Source: JBBQZO01 sp038207625 | GTDB lineage: Bacteria; Pseudomonadota; Gammaproteobacteria; Burkholderiales; Burkholderiaceae_D | Assembly (NCBI GenBank): GCA_038207625.1 | Contig: JBBQZO010000030.1 | Location: 1-64,000 of the forward strand | DNA length: 64,000 nucleotides | Direction of reading: 5' to 3' | In this document: positions 1 to 7,847 of the stretch, in pieces | Layout: each line of letters opens with the position of its first letter | Position numbering within the stretch: position 1 is the stretch's first letter | The notes under the pieces: generated by a model | The model's input: only the letters and a program-made list of their open reading frames with translations | Told to the model about the DNA's origin: nothing | Databases searched by the model: none | Position numbers and translations under genes: made by a program

Positions 1-3000
1 CGCTGCGCGTGGAACTGAAGGAATCGAAGTCCGAAGCGAAGATCAAGAAATACGCCAAGCGCCTCAAAGTGCTCGAGGCATTCCAGCGTTCGGGCATCAA
101 GCCGGACTGGATGATCATGGAAGTGCTGCCGGTGCTGCCGCCGGAACTGCGCCCACTGGTCCCGCTGGACGGCGGCCGCTTTGCGACCTCCGACTTGAAC
201 GACCTGTATCGCCGCGTCATCAACCGTAACAACCGCCTGAAGCGCCTGATGGAATTGCGCGCTCCGGAAATCATCACGCGCAACGAAAAGCGCATGCTGC
301 AAGAAGCGGTCGATTCGCTGTTGGACAACGGCCGTCGCGGTAAAGCGATGACCGGCGCGAACAAGCGTCCACTGAAATCCCTGGCTGAAATGATCAAGGG
401 TAAAGGCGGCCGTTTCCGTCAAAACTTGTTGGGTAAGCGCGTCGATTACTCCGGTCGTTCGGTCATCGTCGTCGGTCCTCAGCTGAAACTGCATCAGTGC
501 GGCCTGCCGAAACTGATGGCGCTGGAACTGTTCAAGCCGTTCATCTTCAACAAGCTCGAACTGATGGGCCTGGCCACCACGATCAAGGCAGCTAAAAAGC
601 TCGTCGAGATCCAGGAACCGGTCGTCTGGGACATCCTGGAAGACGTGATCCGCGAACATCCGGTCATGCTCAACCGCGCACCTACTCTTCACCGTCTTGG
701 TATCCAGGCTTTCGAGCCGGTCCTGATTGAAGGTAAAGCGATCCAATTGCATCCACTCGTCTGCGCGGCTTTCAATGCCGACTTCGATGGTGACCAAATG
801 GCGGTCCACGTGCCGCTGTCGATCGAAGCGCAGATGGAAGCGCGCACGCTGATGCTGGCGTCGAACAACATCCTGTTCCCGTCGAACGGCGAGCCGTCGA
901 TCGTTCCTTCCCAGGATATCGTGCTCGGTCTGTACTACGCGACCCGCGAAGCGATCAACGCCAAGAACGAAGGTATGCTGTTCACCGACGTGTCCGAAGT
1001 GATCCGCGCCTACGACAACAAGGAAGTCGAACTGACCACCCGTATCACGGTGCGTATCGTCGAGCATCCAAAAGACCCTGTCACCGGCGAATTCGTTCGC
1101 ACCGTGACCCGCTACGAGACCACCATCGGTCGCGCGATCCTGTCCGAGATCCTGCCTAAAGGCTTGCCATTCTCGGTGCTGAACCGCGCCCTGAAGAAAA
1201 AGGAAATCTCGAAGCTGATCAACACCTCGTTCCGCAAGTGCGGTCTGCGCGCCACCGTGGTGTTCGCCGACAAGCTGATGCAGTCCGGTTTCCGCCTCGC
1301 GACGCGCGCCGGTATCTCGATCTGCGTGGACGACATGCTGGTACCACCACAAAAAGTGACGCTGATCGCGTCGGCCGAATCCGAAGTCAAACAGATCGAG
1401 CAGCAGTACGCTTCCGGTCTGGTGACGGCGGGCGAGCGTTACAACAAGGTCGTCGACATCTGGGGCAAGACCTCGGACGAAGTCGGCAAGGCCATGATGG
1501 ACCAGCTCAAAGTCGAAGACGTGGTGCGTCGCGACGGCACCAAAGGCACACAAGAATCGTTCAACGCCATTTACATGATGGCCGACTCCGGCGCGCGCGG
1601 TTCCGCAGCCCAGATTCGTCAGTTGGCCGGTATGCGTGGTCTGATGGCCAAACCGGATGGCTCGATTATCGAAACGCCGATCACCGCGAACTTCCGCGAA
1701 GGTCTGAACGTTTTGCAGTACTTCATTTCGACTCACGGTGCGCGTAAAGGTCTGGCCGATACCGCTCTGAAAACGGCGAACTCGGGTTACCTGACCCGTC
1801 GTCTGGTCGACGTGACGCAAGATTTGGTGGTCATCGCCGACGATTGCGGCACCACCAACGGCGCGCTGATGAAGGCGATGGTCGAAGGCGGTGAAGTCAT
1901 CGAAGCGCTGCGCGACCGTATCCTTGGCCGCGTCTGCGTGCACGACGTCGTCAATCCGGAAACGCAAGAGACACTGTACGAAGCCAACACGCTGTTGGAT
2001 GAAGACATGGTCGAAGAAATCGAACGCCTGGGCATCGACGAAGTTAAAGTGCGCACGCCGCTCACTTGCGACACACGCTTCGGTCTGTGCGCCAAGTGCT
2101 ATGGCCGCGATCTGGGTCGTGGCTCGATGGTCAACGCCGGCGAAGCCGTCGGTGTCGTCGCCGCGCAGTCGATTGGTGAGCCGGGTACCCAGCTGACCAT
2201 GCGTACCTTCCACATTGGTGGTGCAGCGTCGCGTGCGGCAGTGGCATCGTCGGTGGAAGCGAAATCGAACGGTACCATCCGTTTCACCGCGACCATGCGT
2301 TACGTCACCAACGGCAAGGGCGCGCAAATCGTCATTTCCCGTTCCGGCGAAGTGCTGATCACGGATGACCATGGCCGTGAGCGTGAACGTCATAAAGTGC
2401 CGTACGGCGCGACCCTGATCGTCAAAGACGGTCTGGTGATCAAGGCCGGTACGGCCCTGGCAACCTGGGATCCGCTGACCCGTCCGATCATTACCGAGTA
2501 CGCCGGTCAGATCCGCTTCGAGAACGTCGAAGAAGGCGTCACCGTCGCCCGTCAGGTCGATGATGTCACCGGTCTGTCGACGCTGGTCGCGATCGATGCA
2601 AAACGTCGCGGTTCGCTGACCAAAACGGTTCGTCCTCAGGTCAAGCTGATCAACGAGAACAACGAAGAAGTCAAGATCGCCGGCACCGAACACTCGGTGG
2701 CGATCGGCTTCCAAGTGGGCGCGCTGATCATGGTCAAAGACGGCCAGTCGGTATCGGTCGGTGAAGTGCTGGCGCGTATCCCTACCGAATCGCAGAAGAC
2801 TCGCGATATTACCGGGGGTCTGCCACGGGTTGCCGAGCTGTTCGAAGCGCGTTCGCCGAAAGACGCCGGTATGCTGGCGGAAGTCACGGGTACGGTTGCG
2901 TTCGGTAAAGAAACCAAGGGCAAGCAGCGTCTGGAAATCACGGACATGGACGGCAACAAGCATGAGTTCTTGATCACCAAGGACAAACAAGTGCTGGTGC

Positions 3001-3647
3001 ATGACGGCCAAGTCGTGAACAAGGGCGAGATGATCGTGGACGGCCCGGCCGATCCGCAAGACATCCTGCGTCTGCTGGGTATCGAAGCGCTGGCGCGTTA
3101 CATCGTCGACGAAGTGCAGGACGTGTACCGTCTGCAAGGCGTGAAGATCAATGACAAGCACATCGAAGTGATCGTGCGTCAGATGCTGCGCCGGGTTCAG
3201 ATCGTCAACGCTGGCGACGCCAACTACATCGTCGGCGAACAAGTCGAGCGTTCCGAGCTGCTGGACGAAAACGACCGCGTCACCGCCGCCGGCAAGATCC
3301 CTGCGACGTACGAAAACGTACTGCTGGGTATCACCAAGGCATCGCTGTCGACCGATTCGTTCATCTCGGCTGCATCGTTCCAGGAAACCACCCGCGTGCT
3401 GACCGAAGCGGCGATCATGGGCAAGCGCGACGGTCTGCGCGGCCTGAAGGAAAACGTCATCGTCGGCCGCCTGATTCCTGGCGGTACCGGTCTGGCCTTC
3501 CATCGCGCCCGCAAGGAAAAAGAAGCGTGGGAAGTCGAAGAGCGCAACGCCTTGCTGCAGCAAGAGAAGGCCAACATGGCTTCCGAACTGCAAGCGATCG
3601 AAGAGGCTTCGGCAGCAGCAGCGCCACACCACGGCGACGAAGCGTAA
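1..3647 (+). CDS. rpoC: RNA polymerase beta' subunit, 5' end outside the window
   Basis: Largest subunit of RNA polymerase, forming part of the active site and the clamp. The frame is open from the first base; about 1,215 codons are visible against roughly 1,400 for the family, so about 190 N-terminal residues with the first zinc site lie upstream. The catalytic magnesium loop NADFDGDQ is encoded near 773-797. The second zinc cluster (CDTRFGLCAKC) lies near 2065-2100. The Ala/Glu-rich tail ends in TAA at 3645, and a strong terminator follows 23 bases later, so this is the end of the transcription unit. Family identity is certain; no internal defect is visible. Confidence 0.99.
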   Translation, partial: LRVELKESKSEAKIKKYAKRLKVLEAFQRSGIKPDWMIMEVLPVLPPELRPLVPLDGGRFATSDLNDLYRRVINRNNRLKRLMELRAPEIITRNEKRMLQEAVDSLLDNGRRGKAMTGANKRPLKSLAEMIKGKGGRFRQNLLGKRVDYSGRSVIVVGPQLKLHQCGLPKLMALELFKPFIFNKLELMGLATTIKAAKKLVEIQEPVVWDILEDVIREHPVMLNRAPTLHRLGIQAFEPVLIEGKAIQLHPLVCAAFNADFDGDQMAVHVPLSIEAQMEARTLMLASNNILFPSNGEPSIVPSQDIVLGLYYATREAINAKNEGMLFTDVSEVIRAYDNKEVELTTRITVRIVEHPKDPVTGEFVRTVTRYETTIGRAILSEILPKGLPFSVLNRALKKKEISKLINTSFRKCGLRATVVFADKLMQSGFRLATRAGISICVDDMLVPPQKVTLIASAESEVKQIEQQYASGLVTAGERYNKVVDIWGKTSDEVGKAMMDQLKVEDVVRRDGTKGTQESFNAIYMMADSGARGSAAQIRQLAGMRGLMAKPDGSIIETPITANFREGLNVLQYFISTHGARKGLADTALKTANSGYLTRRLVDVTQDLVVIADDCGTTNGALMKAMVEGGEVIEALRDRILGRVCVHDVVNPETQETLYEANTLLDEDMVEEIERLGIDEVKVRTPLTCDTRFGLCAKCYGRDLGRGSMVNAGEAVGVVAAQSIGEPGTQLTMRTFHIGGAASRAAVASSVEAKSNGTIRFTATMRYVTNGKGAQIVISRSGEVLITDDHGRERERHKVPYGATLIVKDGLVIKAGTALATWDPLTRPIITEYAGQIRFENVEEGVTVARQVDDVTGLSTLVAIDAKRRGSLTKTVRPQVKLINENNEEVKIAGTEHSVAIGFQVGALIMVKDGQSVSVGEVLARIPTESQKTRDITGGLPRVAELFEARSPKDAGMLAEVTGTVAFGKETKGKQRLEITDMDGNKHEFLITKDKQVLVHDGQVVNKGEMIVDGPADPQDILRLLGIEALARYIVDEVQDVYRLQGVKINDKHIEVIVRQMLRRVQIVNAGDANYIVGEQVERSELLDENDRVTAAGKIPATYENVLLGITKASLSTDSFISAASFQETTRVLTEAAIMGKRDGLRGLKENVIVGRLIPGGTGLAFHRARKEKEAWEVEERNALLQQEKANMASELQAIEEASAAAAPHHGDEA

Positions 3648-3670
3648 CCAACGCTTAGTCCCAAACGAAA

Positions 3671-3705
3671 ACGGCACCGCGGAGCAATCCCCGGTGCCGT
3701 TTTTA
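3671..3705 (+). terminator. Rho-independent terminator of the rpoC unit
   Basis: Nine-base stem ACGGCACCG (3671-3679) pairs exactly with CGGTGCCGT (3692-3700) around a 12-base loop, and a short T run follows. It lies just behind the rpoC stop. A decayed copy of this segment recurs at 4817-4866. Confidence 0.9.
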
Positions 3706-3823
3706 CGTTCTTCGCGCATTCCACAGCACCGTGCGGAGCGCGCGGCGCGAGTGATCGTCCCAAGCTGGATCTATGTACCTTGCTTGATGCGCCCCAAGTC
3801 GTCATTGTAGGGACGGCCCAACA

Positions 3824-4021
3824 ATGTCTTGGAAACTTCCATTGCGAATCTCGGAGGCGGCATGGCATGCTACGCGCAGCTGCGATCGTTTGGCCGACGG
3901 CGTCAACTACGGCGACCACGACGGCCACATCAAGGATGTCTACGTCAACGATCCGATGATCGCGCGCGTCATACCGTTGGCGTGCCACGACGATCATTTC
4001 CACATCACGATCAAGGATTGA
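3824..4021 (+). pseudogene. Fragment resembling the C-terminus of a metallopeptidase (MepA/M15-like)
   Basis: A 65-codon frame whose last third reads VNYGDHDGHIKDVYVND... then IPLACHDDHFHITIKD. The HDDHFH end with a preceding Asp-rich stretch resembles the C-terminal metal site of murein endopeptidases of the MepA/LAS type. The rest of such a domain (over 150 residues) is absent, and the bases from 3709 to 3823 show no convincing continuation in any frame. It may be a remnant, or a chance frame. The stop overlaps the ribosome binding site of the next gene (AGGAG, 4021-4025), so it could once have been co-transcribed with it. Confidence 0.3.
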
Positions 4022-4031
4022 GGAGAGGCAT

Positions 4032-4400
4032 GTGAAGCCTGTCGTCGTCGCGCTCGTACTTTTGGCAAGCGGGGTCGCGTTCGCGAGTGGCGCGCACGTC
4101 TGGAAATTTGAATACCGGCCATTCAAAGGGCACTACTCGATATACGGCGGCGGGCTTGGTGATCCGTACGCGCCGACCAAGAGCAGCAGGAATATGGCGT
4201 TCGCAACCACCGGTCCCGTTGCCGAGAAAATGTTCAATGCGATGGGGCCTGATCTCAAGGACGTTTGCGGTGCGGAGGATGGCAACCGCATTCGCCAACG
4301 TGCTGAAGTCAGCTGCACCTACGGTCCGAAAGATGGGTACCAGTGCGACTTCGGATTCGACCTCATAACGGGCCGAAGCATTGGCGGATCGATATGCTGA
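4032..4400 (+). CDS. Small secreted protein, unrecognised family, copy 1
   Basis: 122 residues from a GTG start with AGGAG six bases upstream. The N-terminus (MKPVVVALVLLASGVAFASG) is a typical Sec signal peptide. The mature part has aromatic residues early (W-K-F-E-Y, F-K-G-H-Y), a YGGG turn, the block TGPVAEKMFNAMGPD, and a C-terminal block PKDGYQCDFGFDL followed by TG, GGS and a final Cys. Four cysteines in the mature region suggest two disulfides. It is clearly paralogous to the next gene, which begins inside its last codons. I do not recognise the family or function; periplasmic or extracellular location is inferred from the signal. Confidence 0.8.
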   Translation: MKPVVVALVLLASGVAFASGAHVWKFEYRPFKGHYSIYGGGLGDPYAPTKSSRNMAFATTGPVAEKMFNAMGPDLKDVCGAEDGNRIRQRAEVSCTYGPKDGYQCDFGFDLITGRSIGGSIC

Positions 4401-4786
4401 CACGAAGCGTCATTGCCCTGGCGGCCTTCGGTTGCGCGCTGTCGATTCAGGCCGCGAGCACTGTCTGGGAATATGTGCACAAGGATTTCACGGGCACCTA
4501 CGTCACGTACGGCGGATCCCCCGCGCCGGACCAGTCGAGAGCGCCGACACCGGGCGACTCCAAGGTCGCATTCAATCTTACCGGCGGCCCGGCGAAAGAG
4601 ATGTTCGATGCGATAGGGCCGGACCAGAAGGGTGCCTGTAGCAAACCAGGTCTGCGTGTCCGTGCACGGGACATGCTTGTTTGCCGCTATCGACCGAAGG
4701 ATGGCTACTGGTGTAATTTTGGCTTTGACTTGTCAACTGGGCTGAGTGTTGGCGGTTCGATCGGTGGCACAGTCTGTAACGATTGA
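4394..4786 (+). CDS. Small secreted protein, unrecognised family, copy 2
   Basis: 130 residues starting at ATG 4394, seven bases before the end of copy 1 (ATG and TGA overlap region 4394-4400), so translation is probably coupled. Signal peptide MLTRSVIALAAFGCALSIQA. It shares with copy 1 the order W-E-Y/W-K-F, F-K/T-G-x-Y, YGG, a TGGPAKEMFDAIGPDQKG-type block, four cysteines and the RPKDGYWCNFGFDL / STG / GGS / C ending. The frame extends upstream to 4343 but only the 4394 start gives a signal peptide. A fragment of a third copy lies at 6530-6625. Function unknown. Confidence 0.8.
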   Translation: MLTRSVIALAAFGCALSIQAASTVWEYVHKDFTGTYVTYGGSPAPDQSRAPTPGDSKVAFNLTGGPAKEMFDAIGPDQKGACSKPGLRVRARDMLVCRYRPKDGYWCNFGFDLSTGLSVGGSIGGTVCND

Positions 4787-4816
4787 CGGGTGTCAGGGGA
4801 ACGCAATCGACGTCGC

Positions 4817-4866
4817 TCCCAATCGAACCTGGCACCGCAAAGCAGGCCCCGGTACCGTTTCGCGTT
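4817..4866 (+). repeat. Decayed copy of the rpoC terminator region
   Basis: By eye about 40 of 50 positions match 3659-3708: the same TCCCAA, CGAA, GGCACCGC, AGCA, CCCCGGT and CCGTTT blocks occur in the same order and spacing. One stem pair is lost (GGCACCG against CGGTACC) and the T run is interrupted, so termination strength is doubtful. It sits directly behind secreted-protein copy 2, just as the original sits behind rpoC. Confidence 0.7.
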
Positions 4867-4908
4867 CGCTCGTCAGAGCTGCGCCGCGCACGCACGGCTA
4901 ATTGCGGC

Positions 4909-5223
4909 TCAGACGGTGGCCAGATGCAGCACCGTCTCAGGATACTTCTCGACTAACTTGATCAGCAAGACGGCCTGGGCATTGGGCCTGGCGCGGCCTT
5001 GGTCCCAGCCCTCGACAGTGCGTTTTCTTGTTCGTAGATAGCTCGCGAACACGGCTTGGGAGAGGTGGAGTTTTGTGCGCACGGCGATGACTTCGCTCGC
5101 CGTCATCTGCGGTGCCGGTAGCAGTTCCAGCTTGTGTTTCCTGAGCGTGATCTTACCGACGCGCTCCTGCGTCAACGACGCGAAGCCTTCGGTCAATTCG
5201 GCGAATAGGTCCCGCTTGCTCAT
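4909..5223 (-). CDS. Xre-type antitoxin-like regulator (second, downstream)
   Basis: 104 residues from ATG at 5223; the frame is open further upstream, but this start begins the usual MSKRDLFAELTEG N-terminus and has AAGGAG seven bases before it. The N-terminal half carries a short ITLRKHKLE beta segment, then an Xre helix-turn-helix (about residues 40-95, VRTKLHLSQAVFASYLRT then RTVEGWDQGRARP). This arrangement is that of antitoxins paired with RelE/HigB-type toxins. No toxin gene directly precedes it. An open 29-codon stretch in the frame of the upstream antitoxin ends in a TGA overlapping this ATG. It is likely the third gene of the toxin operon, or a survivor of a second pair. Confidence 0.8.
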   Translation of the reverse strand: MSKRDLFAELTEGFASLTQERVGKITLRKHKLELLPAPQMTASEVIAVRTKLHLSQAVFASYLRTRKRTVEGWDQGRARPNAQAVLLIKLVEKYPETVLHLATV

Positions 5224-5309
5224 TTCATACTCCTTGCCGCAACTTCGGCTTTCAGTAATTTCGCCAGGATTCTTCGCTGATCCGCATGGTCGAGCGCCGG
5301 GACGACTGT

Positions 5310-5762
5310 TCAAATCAAAATCTCGATGCCATGTTTTGCAACGGCGCTTAGCAGCTTCCTGGCGGGACCGCTCGGCGCCTTTTCGCCAGACTCCCATTTT
5401 GCGATCGTCGATTTGGTGGTCCCCATGTGTAGCGCGAAGACCGGCTGGCTCATGTTCGCGGCGTTGCGGATATTGACGATTTGTTGCGGCGACAACGCCG
5501 GCGCGCGCACAAGGCATGCGGCATCGAAGCTGCGCATCGTCGCCTTATCGATTGCGCCGACGCCATGCAAGCCGGCCGCTGCGCTGTGGATGGCGGCCAG
5601 GATCGGATTGCGTGGCACTGTGGACATGCTCTTCGTCGAAACGGAGTCAGCCGCCTTCTTCGCGTCAAGGGCGACGGCGATGCCAGGCTGCGCATGCGTG
5701 ACGACGGCCGCGTTAGCATGCATCTGGTGCGGTCCGGTGCGCTTGTTAATAATCTTGCTCAT
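5310..5762 (-). CDS. Xre-type antitoxin overlapping its toxin gene
   Basis: 150 residues. The C-terminal two thirds match the antitoxins that accompany RelE-like toxins of the COG4737 kind: IHSAAAGLHGVGAIDKATM, then a helix-turn-helix (about residues 93-140, IRNAANMSQPVFALHMGTT and IAKWESGEKAPSGPA) and a KHGIEIL tail. The start at 5762 lies 17 bases inside the toxin gene, which implies coupled translation. An internal ATG at 5627 would remove a 45-residue extension unlike the family and cannot be excluded. It probably neutralises the toxin by contact and represses the operon, as known for this class. Confidence 0.85.
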   Translation of the reverse strand: MSKIINKRTGPHQMHANAAVVTHAQPGIAVALDAKKAADSVSTKSMSTVPRNPILAAIHSAAAGLHGVGAIDKATMRSFDAACLVRAPALSPQQIVNIRNAANMSQPVFALHMGTTKSTIAKWESGEKAPSGPARKLLSAVAKHGIEILI

Positions 5763-6168
5763 GACAAACCTCGATCAATTCCTTCGTTTTCAATAAGTCT
5801 GCGAACTGGGCGACGCTCAGGCTTTGATAGGCCTTTGCCAGAACCTTAAACAGGGTTAATTCCTTGCTCGAAATGTTTTCCTGAGCGCTCTTTTGAAACA
5901 GCGCCGCGCAGATCCAATAAACGCCGACCTTGTGCAAGATGATCGCGCGGTCCAGATTGTCATTCAAGCGCACCTTGTAGACCCCGCCACCAAGGTTGAC
6001 TCGGCCTGTTCCTTCGACTCTTTCTATGGCATTACATATCGCCCCATCTGGAATTCCGCGCGCGGTCGCATCGTGAGCGAACGCTTTGGTCTTGAACACG
6101 CCGCCATGTGCAAGCGGAACCGGCGCTATGACGGTACGTCCGCCAACTCGCTTTGCAGAAGAGGACAT
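5746..6168 (-). CDS. RelE/ParE-like toxin (COG4737 type)
   Basis: 140 residues from ATG 6168, chosen because AAGGAG stands nine bases upstream; the frame itself runs further but without family features. After about 24 extra residues the family core begins: FKTKAFAHDATARGIPDGAI, then NLGGGVYKVRLN, ILHKVGVYWICAALFQKS, ENIS and a helical tail ending ELIEV. This is the pattern of RelE/HigB-like mRNA interferases of type II systems. The toxin comes first and overlaps its antitoxin by 17 bases, as in higBA-like operons. A promoter with a 17-bp spacer lies just upstream. Confidence 0.85.
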   Translation of the reverse strand: MSSSAKRVGGRTVIAPVPLAHGGVFKTKAFAHDATARGIPDGAICNAIERVEGTGRVNLGGGVYKVRLNDNLDRAIILHKVGVYWICAALFQKSAQENISSKELTLFKVLAKAYQSLSVAQFADLLKTKELIEVCHEQDY

Positions 6169-6190
6169 GCGCTCGGCTCCTTCAGCTTTA

Positions 6191-6219
6191 AATGTAGCAC
6201 TTGGTGGTATGAATTCCAA
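6191..6219 (-). promoter_or_regulatory. Probable sigma-70 promoter of the toxin-antitoxin operon
   Basis: On the minus strand TTGGAA and TACATT are separated by 17 bases and lie 22 bases ahead of the toxin ATG. The surrounding sequence is AT-richer than the genes. Confidence 0.55.
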
Positions 6220-6250
6220 GCGTATCCTAATGCGGAATGCACTAAGCTGT

Positions 6251-6279
6251 CGCCACGCCACGCCACGCCACGCCACGCC
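6251..6279. repeat. CGCCA pentanucleotide repeat, about six units
   Basis: Six head-to-tail CGCCA units, the last ending in CGCCG. They lie about 30-60 bases beyond the -35 box of the toxin promoter. A length not divisible by three and the tandem form make slippage possible. Confidence 0.9.
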
Positions 6280-6362
6280 GCTCCGGTGCAGTGGTGATGA
6301 GGTACGGAAAACTCGGGGCAAGAACTGCGCATTTCGGCGCATCGAGCGCCCGAATGCTAACG

Positions 6363-6500
6363 TTACGCCTTCCATCGTCTGGATTTGTGCGCAAGGACAA
6401 GCGTTTGAAACTGCCCGAGCACCAAGGCCCACAGTGGTGATACCGCTGGTGTGGGGCTGGCGCCCACGCTGAGCCGACGCATTTGATACTTCACCACTGC
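6363..6500 (-). pseudogene. 3' end of a flavin oxidoreductase gene (old yellow enzyme family), remnant
   Basis: The minus strand reads VAVVKYQMRRLSVG... to ...HKSRRWKA and a TAA stop at 6363. Over 46 residues 34 are identical to the C-terminus of the intact enzyme encoded at 9607-10827, and the DNA is similar throughout. The homology stops at about 6500, where a piece of rpoC begins. The remaining 350 residues of the enzyme are missing, so this is a dead fragment of a second copy. Confidence 0.85.
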
Positions 6501-6525
6501 CACCCGCGTGCTGACCGAAGCGGCG
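6500..6525 (+). repeat. 26-bp exact copy of an internal rpoC segment
   Basis: These 26 bases are identical to rpoC 3388-3413 and mismatch on both flanks. In rpoC the segment encodes TRVLTEAA. A chance match of this length in 64 kb is very improbable. It is wedged between two other gene fragments. Confidence 0.85.
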
Positions 6526-6529
6526 CAAT

Positions 6530-6625
6530 CGTCCGAAGAATGGCTATTTGTGTAGCTTTGCCTTTGATTTTTCGACCGGGCTGTGCGTTGGCGTTCCGCT
6601 CGGTGGCACTGTTTGCGCAGCGTGA
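6530..6625 (+). pseudogene. C-terminal fragment of a third copy of the small secreted protein
   Basis: Reads RPKNGYLCSFAFDF, STGL, LGGTVC and a TGA stop at 6623-6625; by eye 20 of 31 residues match the end of the protein at 4394-4786, including both cysteines. Similarity continues past the stop (6636-6652 against 4799-4815, 15 of 17 bases). The first 95 or so codons are absent. Confidence 0.75.
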
Positions 6626-6723
6626 CGCGCCGGCCGAACGCAAGCGAGGTCGTTCTGAACGACACGGTCGAGCTTGCGAAGCCGGACCGATGAATCGTCT
6701 AAATTTTGCGCCGATGGCGCGGA

Positions 6724-7686
6724 TCACGAACGACGCGATTGCCGGGTTACGTCGCGCGGCGCCATGGGCGCCGGCTCGCGCGATCGGGCCGCCAGCAGGA
6801 AATCCACAAACGATCGTACCTTTAGCGACAAGTGCCGGCCGTGGGGATACAGCACGGAGAACGGGCGCGAGCAGCCTCCTTGCGCGGACAATACTTCGAC
6901 CAGCGTATTCTTGCGCAAGTCGTCTTCGAGCGTAAACCGATACGCCTGAAACAGGCCTGCGCCGCTGCGCGCCAACGTCACCCCGGCGAGTATGTCTTCG
7001 TACAAGCAATAGTTGCCGGTCGTCGCAACCTCGATTACTTTTCCTTTCTCGCGAAACAGCCAGGGAATCGGGCGGCCGGTACTGGGCAGCACAAAGTTAA
7101 TGCAGTCGTGCTGCGCAAGGGCGGCGATCGAATCGGGCATGCCGGCGCGTGCAAGATAGTCGGGCGCCGCCACAACGACCAGCTCCGCATCTTCTAGTTT
7201 GCGGGCGACGAAGCTTGAATCGGCAGGTTCGCGCGCACGGATCGCGAGGTCATACCCTTCATCGACAAAATCGATATTGCGGTTGCTGACATGAACATCG
7301 AACCGCACCTCGGGATACAGTGCGCGAAACTGCGGCAGCAGCGGAAGAACCCGATGATGGCCGTAGGTGGTCGGTACGCTGATCCGTAGCACGCCGGACG
7401 GCATGCTTTGCCGGCCAGTCACCGCACGCTCCGCGTCGATCAGTTGTGTGAGCGCCTGCCGGCATTGCTCGAAATAGCGGCGCCCGTCCTCCGTCAAGCT
7501 CACTTGCCGTGTGGTGCGCACGAATAGCCGCGCGCCCAGCCGCGCCTCAAGCCGCGATACCGAGCGGCTCACCGCAGCGGGCGTCACGCCAACCGCATTG
7601 GCGGCGGCGGTAAAGCTGCCGTATTCGGCGGCGGCGCAGAACAGCTCGATGCTGCCTACCAGTACATCCTCGAAATGGCGTCTCAT
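6724..7686 (-). CDS. LysR-family transcriptional regulator
   Basis: 320 residues: winged helix-turn-helix at about 12-70 (FCAAAEYGSFTAAANAVGVT, SRLEARLGARLF) and a LysR effector domain of the CrgA type (residues 95-300, e.g. VDEGYDLAIRA). The tail beyond residue 300 is basic and probably unstructured. It is divergent from the glutathione S-transferase gene at 7848 with an AT-rich 161-base gap, so it most likely controls that gene. Its 3' end abuts the fragment mosaic at 6.4-6.7 kb. Confidence 0.93.
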   Translation of the reverse strand: MRRHFEDVLVGSIELFCAAAEYGSFTAAANAVGVTPAAVSRSVSRLEARLGARLFVRTTRQVSLTEDGRRYFEQCRQALTQLIDAERAVTGRQSMPSGVLRISVPTTYGHHRVLPLLPQFRALYPEVRFDVHVSNRNIDFVDEGYDLAIRAREPADSSFVARKLEDAELVVVAAPDYLARAGMPDSIAALAQHDCINFVLPSTGRPIPWLFREKGKVIEVATTGNYCLYEDILAGVTLARSGAGLFQAYRFTLEDDLRKNTLVEVLSAQGGCSRPFSVLYPHGRHLSLKVRSFVDFLLAARSREPAPMAPRDVTRQSRRS

Positions 7687-7847
7687 TGTGCAGTTTTATT
7701 CATTACGTGATGTATTAGATGAAGTTCATGGATATGTATTTATCTTCGAAAACAACATCAATAGACTACACCATATTGCAGATCACGCAATCAGCCGCTT
7801 TCGGCGCCATTCGGCACCATTGCAACGAACCTCATCGGAGAACCAAT

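Noticed and set aside
3709..3823. Possible upstream part of the peptidase-like fragment
   Set aside because: None of the three frames gives convincing continuation of the domain.
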